This document shows positions 59,126 through 64,000 of a stretch of DNA of 64,000 nt, piece after piece; positions within the stretch are counted from its first letter, which is position 1, and every line of letters starts with the position of its first letter. A model generated the notes under the pieces. That model saw only the letters and a list, made by a program, of their open reading frames with translations. It made no database searches and was not told where the DNA came from. Origin of the DNA: Pontibacter kalidii. GTDB lineage: Bacteria; Bacteroidota; Bacteroidia; Cytophagales; Hymenobacteraceae. The position numbers and the translations under genes are program-made. The stretch spans positions 4,292,501-4,356,500 of the forward strand of contig NZ_CP111079.1 in assembly GCF_026278245.1 (NCBI RefSeq), read 5' to 3'.

Positions 59126-61636
59126 GTGAGAAATGGAGTGGTAAAAAAAGTGCTATTTTATGGAGTCGCTATTCTGGTAGCGTCCCTGGGCCTGGCATTG
59201 GCGCTGGTGTACACCTATCAGGACAAAATAATTGAGCTTTTTGTGGCGGAGGCGAACAAGCACATTAAAACCAAGGTGGATGTGCGGCAGATCTCACTCT
59301 CGCTTTTTGAAAAATTCCCACAGGTGGCCGTAACGCTGGACGAGGTGAACGTGCACGAGGGGCTGCCGGAGAGCCGGGAGTCGCTGGCGCGGGCCGACAA
59401 GCTATACTTTACCTTCAGCCTCTGGGACGTGCTGCGGGGGCAGTACAGCGTAAAAGAGTTTTACATGGAACAGGGCGAGGTGTACGTAAAAGTGCTGCCC
59501 GACGGGAGCGTGAATTACGAGATCATCGCCACTGACACCACCTCCTCTGATAACAGCGGTTTTTCCTTCGACCTGGAAAGCATAAACCTGCGCGAGGTGG
59601 CCGTGCATTACATCGACCAGCAGCTGAAGCAAAGCTACGAGGTAAACGCGCACCAGCTGGCCGCAGCCCTTGCCATCTCCCCTGAAACGATAGACATACA
59701 GGCCGAGGGGAAGGCCACCATCCATACCATCCAGATCGGCACGGGCGAGTACTTTAAAGGCAAACAGGTAAACCTGAGCTCGGCCCTAAGTATAAACCGG
59801 CAGGCGCAGACCATCGCACTGCAGCCCTCGGTGGTGCAGGTGGGGGAGGCAGCCTACGAGGTGGGCGGCGGCATTGCCTACGGCGGCGTAACGGAGCTGG
59901 ACCTGAAAGTGGACGGCAAGAACACCAACGTCCAGTCGCTGCTCTCGCTGCTGCCCCAAAGTATGACCGAGGAATTGAGCCAGTACCGCAGCGAGGGCGA
60001 GGTGTACTTTAACGGCACTGTGAAAGGCAAATCCTCCGGCAAGCATGTGCCAGGTATAAACGTCAGTTTCGGCGCGCGTGATGCTTCGTTTTTTCATCCT
60101 GATGCAAAGCAGCGCGTGGAGAATATCTTCCTCAAAGGCAGTTTCACGAACGGGGAGAAGCAGAATGCCACCAGCTCGGTGCTGGAGCTCAGGGAACTGA
60201 AAGGCGTGCTGAACGGCAGACCTTTTAAAGGCAACCTGAAGTATAGCAACTTCGACAACCCGCACATTGCTTTTGATGTGCAGGGGATGCTGGACGTGGG
60301 CTACGTATTGGGGCTGGCGAAGATGGAGCAGGTGCGCAGCGGCAGCGGCCTGGCGGATGTGCGCATCGCTTTCTCCGGTAACCTTAACGAGTTTAAGGCA
60401 CGCCCGGGCAACAGTACCCTCAACACCACCGGCGATATCACGCTGCACAACGTATCGCTGACGCTGCAGGAAATGCCGCTGCCGCTAAGCAACCTCAGGG
60501 GCAACTTCATGTTCAAGCGCAACGATGTGGCCGTATCGGACTTTAAAGGCAAGCTAGGTGAATCTGACTTTACCGTGAACGGGATGTTCCGAAATGTGAT
60601 GGCCTGGCTGATCCTGGAGAACCAGCGCCTGCTGGTGGAAGCCGATTTCAAGAGCCAGTACCTGAACTTCGACCAGCTGCTGAGCGAGGAGCAGAACACG
60701 CCGGAGGATGCCCGCACCGGCGAGGGCTACAAGTTCAACGTGTCCCCGAACATCGCCTTCGACCTGAGCGCCTCCATTGACAGGCTGCGGTTCAGGAGGT
60801 TCAGGGGCAAGAACATCCAGGGGGAAGTAAAGCTGCGCAACCAGGTGGTTTCCACGCCTAACATCTCGTTTCAGGCTATCGGCGGTAATTTTGCCGTACG
60901 TGGTAACCTGGATGCCCGAACCCCTAACCACATCAAAGTAAGCACCGCCGCTAAGCTAAACAGCATGAGCGTGGACAGCCTGTTTTACGTGTTCGAGAAC
61001 TTCCACCAGAACTTTATAGAGGAGCGGCACCTGCGCGGCCTGCTCACGGCCAACATAGTGTCGGATGTATACTTCGACAGTCAGCTCAACCCTAAGACAA
61101 ACCTGCTGCAGGCCGAGATAGAGGCCACCGTGCGCAACGGGCAGCTGATCAGCTTCCCGCCCATGCAGAAGATGTCGGCGTTTGTGAAGCGCACCGAGCT
61201 GGCCAACATGCATTTTGCCGAGCTGCACAACTCGTTCTGGATACAGCAGGGCACCATCTATATACCGGAGATGGATATCCGCTCCAACCTGTCGGCGGCG
61301 CCGGTGGTGTCGGTGTCGGGCACCCATACGTTTGACCAGAAGATGGATTACAGGATAAAGCTGCCGCTCTTCAGCAAGCAGCGCCCCGATAAGGACGCCC
61401 GCTTCGGCACGGTGGCCGAAGACCCGGATGCCGGCAACAGCAACCTGTTTCTGACACTGAGAGGCAGTGAGCGTGACTTTAAAATCGCCTACGATGATGA
61501 GCGGGTGCGACAAAAGATCAAGACAGACCTGAAGCAGGAAGGGCAGGAACTACGCGACCTGCTGCGCGGAAAGAAGCCGAAGCAGAAAGAGAAGGAAGTG
61601 GAGTTGCAGGAAGGCGAGTATTTCGATTTTAATTAA
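59126..61636 (+). CDS. AsmA-like C-terminal/TamB-type periplasmic lipid-transport-like protein
   Basis: 836 residues with GTG start (MRNGVVKKVLFYGVAILVAS). One membrane helix at residues about 6-28 is followed by DKIIELFVAEANKHIKTKVD, DVRQISLSLFEKFPQVAVTL and FSLWDVLRGQYSVKEFYMEQ, the standard AsmA start. Long beta-rich repeats with hydrophobic-groove patterns run to the end. The C-terminus is RIKLPLFSKQRPDKDARFGT, then NLFLTLRGSERDFKIAYDDE and a Lys/Glu-rich tail. AsmA-family proteins form bridges that carry phospholipids across the periplasm and are anchored in the inner membrane. This protein is likely one of several paralogues. The gene follows tRNA-Val on the opposite strand. Confidence 0.85.
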   Translation: MRNGVVKKVLFYGVAILVASLGLALALVYTYQDKIIELFVAEANKHIKTKVDVRQISLSLFEKFPQVAVTLDEVNVHEGLPESRESLARADKLYFTFSLWDVLRGQYSVKEFYMEQGEVYVKVLPDGSVNYEIIATDTTSSDNSGFSFDLESINLREVAVHYIDQQLKQSYEVNAHQLAAALAISPETIDIQAEGKATIHTIQIGTGEYFKGKQVNLSSALSINRQAQTIALQPSVVQVGEAAYEVGGGIAYGGVTELDLKVDGKNTNVQSLLSLLPQSMTEELSQYRSEGEVYFNGTVKGKSSGKHVPGINVSFGARDASFFHPDAKQRVENIFLKGSFTNGEKQNATSSVLELRELKGVLNGRPFKGNLKYSNFDNPHIAFDVQGMLDVGYVLGLAKMEQVRSGSGLADVRIAFSGNLNEFKARPGNSTLNTTGDITLHNVSLTLQEMPLPLSNLRGNFMFKRNDVAVSDFKGKLGESDFTVNGMFRNVMAWLILENQRLLVEADFKSQYLNFDQLLSEEQNTPEDARTGEGYKFNVSPNIAFDLSASIDRLRFRRFRGKNIQGEVKLRNQVVSTPNISFQAIGGNFAVRGNLDARTPNHIKVSTAAKLNSMSVDSLFYVFENFHQNFIEERHLRGLLTANIVSDVYFDSQLNPKTNLLQAEIEATVRNGQLISFPPMQKMSAFVKRTELANMHFAELHNSFWIQQGTIYIPEMDIRSNLSAAPVVSVSGTHTFDQKMDYRIKLPLFSKQRPDKDARFGTVAEDPDAGNSNLFLTLRGSERDFKIAYDDERVRQKIKTDLKQEGQELRDLLRGKKPKQKEKEVELQEGEYFDFN

Positions 61637-61820
61637 AGGGAGCACCTCCCGGAGAGCTGAATTTGCCTGTTACCAACCGGTATCCTTAAAAAATTCTATA
61701 CATTTACTTATCCATAGGGCCTGTTTACCTTGAAATAAACTCCATACAGGGTAAAAGTGATACTTTGGGCGTAACCATGGCCTAAGCAGGTCGTTAAAGA
61801 AATCAAAACTACGAGTAACG

Positions 61821-61889
61821 ATGCTTGTAGAGCCTGAGGATTTAGGTTTACCGGGAAGAGATTCCCGAATGGTTAAGATGATAGTGTAA
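61821..61889 (+). CDS. Candidate very small protein (22 residues)
   Basis: ATG to TAA frame encoding MLVEPEDLGLPGRDSRMVKM plus IV. It lies in the otherwise gene-free 332-base spacer between the AsmA-like gene and the convergent MscS gene, and ends 36 bases before a strong terminator. That layout, a short frame with its own terminator and about 180 bases of upstream DNA, resembles a real small gene or leader. Length alone does not exclude chance. The family is not recognised. Confidence 0.35.
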   Translation: MLVEPEDLGLPGRDSRMVKMIV

Positions 61890-61924
61890 CCGTGTAATTC
61901 AGAAGAATTTAAGATATAAGGGTG

Positions 61925-61956
61925 AAAAAAAAGCCGGAGCTTCTCCGGCTTTTTTA
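61925..61956. terminator. Bidirectional terminator before the MscS gene
   Basis: Stem AAAAAAGCCGGAG/CTCCGGCTTTTTT with a three-base loop; it serves the plus-strand transcript and the minus-strand MscS gene. Confidence 0.9.
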
Positions 61957-61968
61957 TTTTCAGGAGTC

Positions 61969-63138
61969 TTACTCGAGGTCCGTCCCTCCCACGTATGGCC
62001 TTTCTGCGGGCTGTTGCGGCGCGCCCTCAGGTGGTTGCTGCAGGTATAGCCTTTGCGTAGGCAGGGCGAACTCCGCCCCGTAGTTTTCCACAATTTCCAC
62101 AATTCTGTAGTTGATTTCTTCTTTGATATCGATAAAGTCGAACCAATCCATGGTGTCCACAAAGTATAGCACCATCACATCCTTTGCGTCAGGGCTCAGC
62201 CCCAGAAAGCGAACACGGCCATCGTCGTTCGTGCGCGGGTGCTGATCGATGTACGCCTGTATGTCGCGGGTAATGTCGCGGAGCTGCTGGGAGGTGGTCT
62301 GGTAGGTCAGGCGAATATCGAACTTGGCTCGCCGGAAAGTACGCAGCGTCAGGTTATCGAGCGGCTTGTCGATCATCAGCTTATTGGGCACCGTCACGAA
62401 GCTCTTCTCCAGGGTGCGGATGCGCGTGCTCCGGAAGCCCACTTTTTCCACGGTGCCGATCATCTCGCCCACCTGCACAAGGTCGCCGGCCATGAAGGGC
62501 TTGTCGAGGAAGATGGTGAAGGAGGCCAGCAGATTCTCTATACTTTCCTTGGCGGCAAAGGCAACGGCCAAACCGCCCACACCCAAGCCAGCCACCAACC
62601 CGGTTACGTTTACACCGAACACCGACCCCAGCATGGCCATAAAGGAGAAAACAACGATCAGCACCTTGGTGAAGTCCTTGAAGAAGGGCACCAGCTGCTC
62701 GTTGAGCTTAGAAGCGGCCCGCTCGGTGCGGTGCTGAAACACAAGCCCCACAAAGTCGGCAAAGCGCAGCAGCACCCACGTAAGCGCCACGATCACGAAC
62801 ACTTGGTATGTCCGGAGCAGGAAAGTCTTCAGGAACGGGTCACCGGCCTTCAGGTCTTGCGGCTGCACCGGGTAATCCAGCACCTGAAAAGCGAAGTATA
62901 GAAATACCAGGAACAGCAGCACCTCCAGCGGCTGCACCAGCAGACGGCGGAACTCAGGCAGGTCGGCCTCAGGCCAGAACCGGCTTCCCAGCTTGTAGAC
63001 CAGGCCCGAAAGCATCCTGGACAGAAGCGTGTTGAAGAGAAGCCCGAATAAAAGTATGGCTGCGGAAGTAAGGTACTCCGCCACGGTATTCCCTAAGAAC
63101 TCCTGGCGGAGCCATTCGCTGTTAAGCAACTCTTGCAT
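61969..63138 (-). CDS. Mechanosensitive ion channel of the MscS family
   Basis: 389 residues. About four membrane segments are visible: AILLFGLLFNTLLSRMLSGL, LEVLLFLVFLYFAFQVLDYP, YQVFVIVALTWVLLRFADFV and VLIVVFSFMAMLGSVFGVNV. The pore-lining helix is the Ala/Gly-rich VTGLVAGLGVGGLAVAFAAK, ESIENLLASFTIFLDKPFMA. The beta-domain follows with GDLVQVGEMIGTVEKVGFRS and the RKPTFRS-type STRIRTLEKSFVTVPNKLM, then a soluble C-terminal domain and Gln/Pro-rich tail. MscS channels release solutes under osmotic downshock. It lies upstream (minus strand) of the partial dehydrogenase. Confidence 0.93.
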   Translation of the reverse strand: MQELLNSEWLRQEFLGNTVAEYLTSAAILLFGLLFNTLLSRMLSGLVYKLGSRFWPEADLPEFRRLLVQPLEVLLFLVFLYFAFQVLDYPVQPQDLKAGDPFLKTFLLRTYQVFVIVALTWVLLRFADFVGLVFQHRTERAASKLNEQLVPFFKDFTKVLIVVFSFMAMLGSVFGVNVTGLVAGLGVGGLAVAFAAKESIENLLASFTIFLDKPFMAGDLVQVGEMIGTVEKVGFRSTRIRTLEKSFVTVPNKLMIDKPLDNLTLRTFRRAKFDIRLTYQTTSQQLRDITRDIQAYIDQHPRTNDDGRVRFLGLSPDAKDVMVLYFVDTMDWFDFIDIKEEINYRIVEIVENYGAEFALPTQRLYLQQPPEGAPQQPAERPYVGGTDLE

Positions 63139-63154
63139 AGGTAAGGGGGTTACT

Positions 63155-64000
63155 TTAGAGCAACTGGCTCAAGGCAATTTCAAAGCTTGTTTTGGCGATC
63201 TCGGTTTTCTGCATTTGCTTCCCATGCGATTTCTCCAGCGCCCTGCGGATGATGCTGGAGGTGTCGCTGAAGATAGCCTCGTCCGTGATTTCGACCTCGC
63301 TCTCCATCAGGTAGGCGAACACACGGGCCATGCCGCAGTTGGCGATAAAATCAGGGATAACAGAGAGGTTGCGGTCGGCATACTCGCCGGTAGGGCCGAA
63401 GAAGATCTCCGGGTCCTGGAAGGGCACGTTGGCGCCGCAGGAAATCACCTGCATGCCACTTTTAATCATCCGCTCCACCTGGTCGCGCGAAACGAGCCTG
63501 GAGGCAGCGGCAGGTATAAAGATCTCCGCCGGCAGGTCCCAGATACGACGGTTGGTATCTTCGAAAGTGAGTATACCCGGTGTGTCCGGGTTAAGTGTAT
63601 TGCCCTGTCGGTTCAGGAAAAGGTCCGTGATTTCCTCGAACGTATAGCCAGCCTCCTTTATCACGCCTCCGGCACGGTCTATAATGCCAACGATCTTCAC
63701 GCCTTTGGAGGCCAGGTAATAGCCTGCGGCTGCACCCACGTTGCCCCAGCCCTGTATAATGGCGCGCTTGCCTTCAAATTGTTCTCCCCAGATGTCGTAG
63801 TAGTGGCGCACGGCCTCCGCCACGCCATATCCCGTTATCATGTCGGCAACCGTGTACTTGCGGGCCGTGGAAGGGGAGAAGTGCGGATCCTCGATCACCT
63901 TGACCACGCCCTGACGAAGCTGGCCGATCTTGTTTATCTTTTGTGGCTCGGTGGCGTTAAAGTGACCGTTCACCACCCCCTCCTGCGGGTGCCATAAGCC
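63155..64000 (-). CDS. Glu/Leu/Phe/Val dehydrogenase family protein, 5' end outside window
   Basis: The reading frame remains open at the right edge of the window, so about 281 C-terminal residues are visible. The Rossmann nucleotide-binding loop is GKRAIIQGWGNVGAAAGYYL (GWGNVG in place of GxGxxG), then VKIVGIIDRAGGVIKEAGYT. Substrate-domain helices include ADMITGYGVAEAVRHYYDIW and ASRLVSRDQVERMIKSGMQV. The end is KSHGKQMQKTEIAKTSFEIA. This is a different subfamily from the leucine dehydrogenase at 52.3 kb and closer to glutamate dehydrogenase-like proteins of about 410 residues. It shares the minus strand with the MscS gene, 17 bases apart, suggesting co-transcription. Confidence 0.88.
   Translation of the reverse strand, partial: GLWHPQEGVVNGHFNATEPQKINKIGQLRQGVVKVIEDPHFSPSTARKYTVADMITGYGVAEAVRHYYDIWGEQFEGKRAIIQGWGNVGAAAGYYLASKGVKIVGIIDRAGGVIKEAGYTFEEITDLFLNRQGNTLNPDTPGILTFEDTNRRIWDLPAEIFIPAAASRLVSRDQVERMIKSGMQVISCGANVPFQDPEIFFGPTGEYADRNLSVIPDFIANCGMARVFAYLMESEVEITDEAIFSDTSSIIRRALEKSHGKQMQKTEIAKTSFEIALSQLL

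Overview
The window reads as chromosomal DNA of a Bacteroidota member. Cytophagales/Hymenobacteraceae, something close to Pontibacter, is my inference. The evidence is gene content typical of that phylum: a PorE-like OmpA lipoprotein, an unusually long NusB, the nusB-ytxH-idh-DUF1573-yajC-ybbR-coaE run, a 270-residue starch-synthase-like protein beside panC, and GH3, DUF4293, DUF4476 and GGGPS proteins. Many genes carry the Bacteroidota -7 promoter element TAnnTTTG, and Shine-Dalgarno sequences are scarce. Coding DNA is moderately GC-rich. No rRNA, CRISPR array, prophage, transposase or plasmid functions were seen. There are two tRNAs, Phe-GAA and Val-TAC.

Layout: 0-5 kb holds the end of a periplasmic PpiC-type prolyl isomerase, a TPR protein, a 36-residue membrane protein and recJ. 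6-10 kb holds a GH25 lysozyme, lptB, a four-helix-bundle (23S intervening-sequence type) gene between inverted repeats, and a GH3-family protein. 10-17.5 kb holds AIM24, an acidic protein, gltX, YihY, RidA, a 3HCDH-like protein and a secreted unknown. 17.5-24 kb holds glmS, the starch-synthase-like gene, and panC-panD-flippase-rfaE2-zinc peptidase. 24-28 kb holds an acyl-CoA dehydrogenase with an AraC regulator, GGGPS and two membrane or basic proteins. 28-35 kb holds a J-domain/TPR protein, tRNA-Phe, a membrane Fe-S/CCG oxidoreductase pair and the PorE-like lipoprotein. 35-42 kb holds purM and outer-membrane barrel proteins, three of them a tandem family, plus DUF4476 and DUF4293. 42-53 kb holds a thiolase, truA, a PLP trans-sulfuration enzyme, and two ABC exporter half-transporters on either side of a TetR gene and an HTH gene, then leucine dehydrogenase. 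53-64 kb holds the nusB-to-coaE run, tRNA-Val, an AsmA-like protein, an MscS channel and a partial amino-acid dehydrogenase.

Six of the long gene-free stretches (about 5.3-6.06, 14.4-14.8, 16.0-16.7, 35.0-35.8, 41.0-41.7 and 45.9-46.7 kb) are copies of one composite repeat. A seventh (9.83-10.14 kb) has only some of its modules. Each full copy has a conserved frame with a GNRA-type tetraloop hairpin and a copy-specific central segment, usually a hairpin. Small structured modules recur as inserts inside otherwise unrelated repeats, and one of them shows compensatory base changes. The repeats often carry arrays of the heptamer TATACTT/AAGTATA at one fixed end.

That heptamer is strikingly over-used across the whole window, on both strands, in genes and between them. 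I counted 28 copies by eye in the first 10.2 kb, where about one is expected from composition. Inside genes it often brings in ATA and AGT codons that these genes otherwise seem to avoid. This iterated motif and the modular repeats are the best candidates here for an undescribed system. A DNA-uptake-like signal is one hypothesis; nothing in the window proves it.
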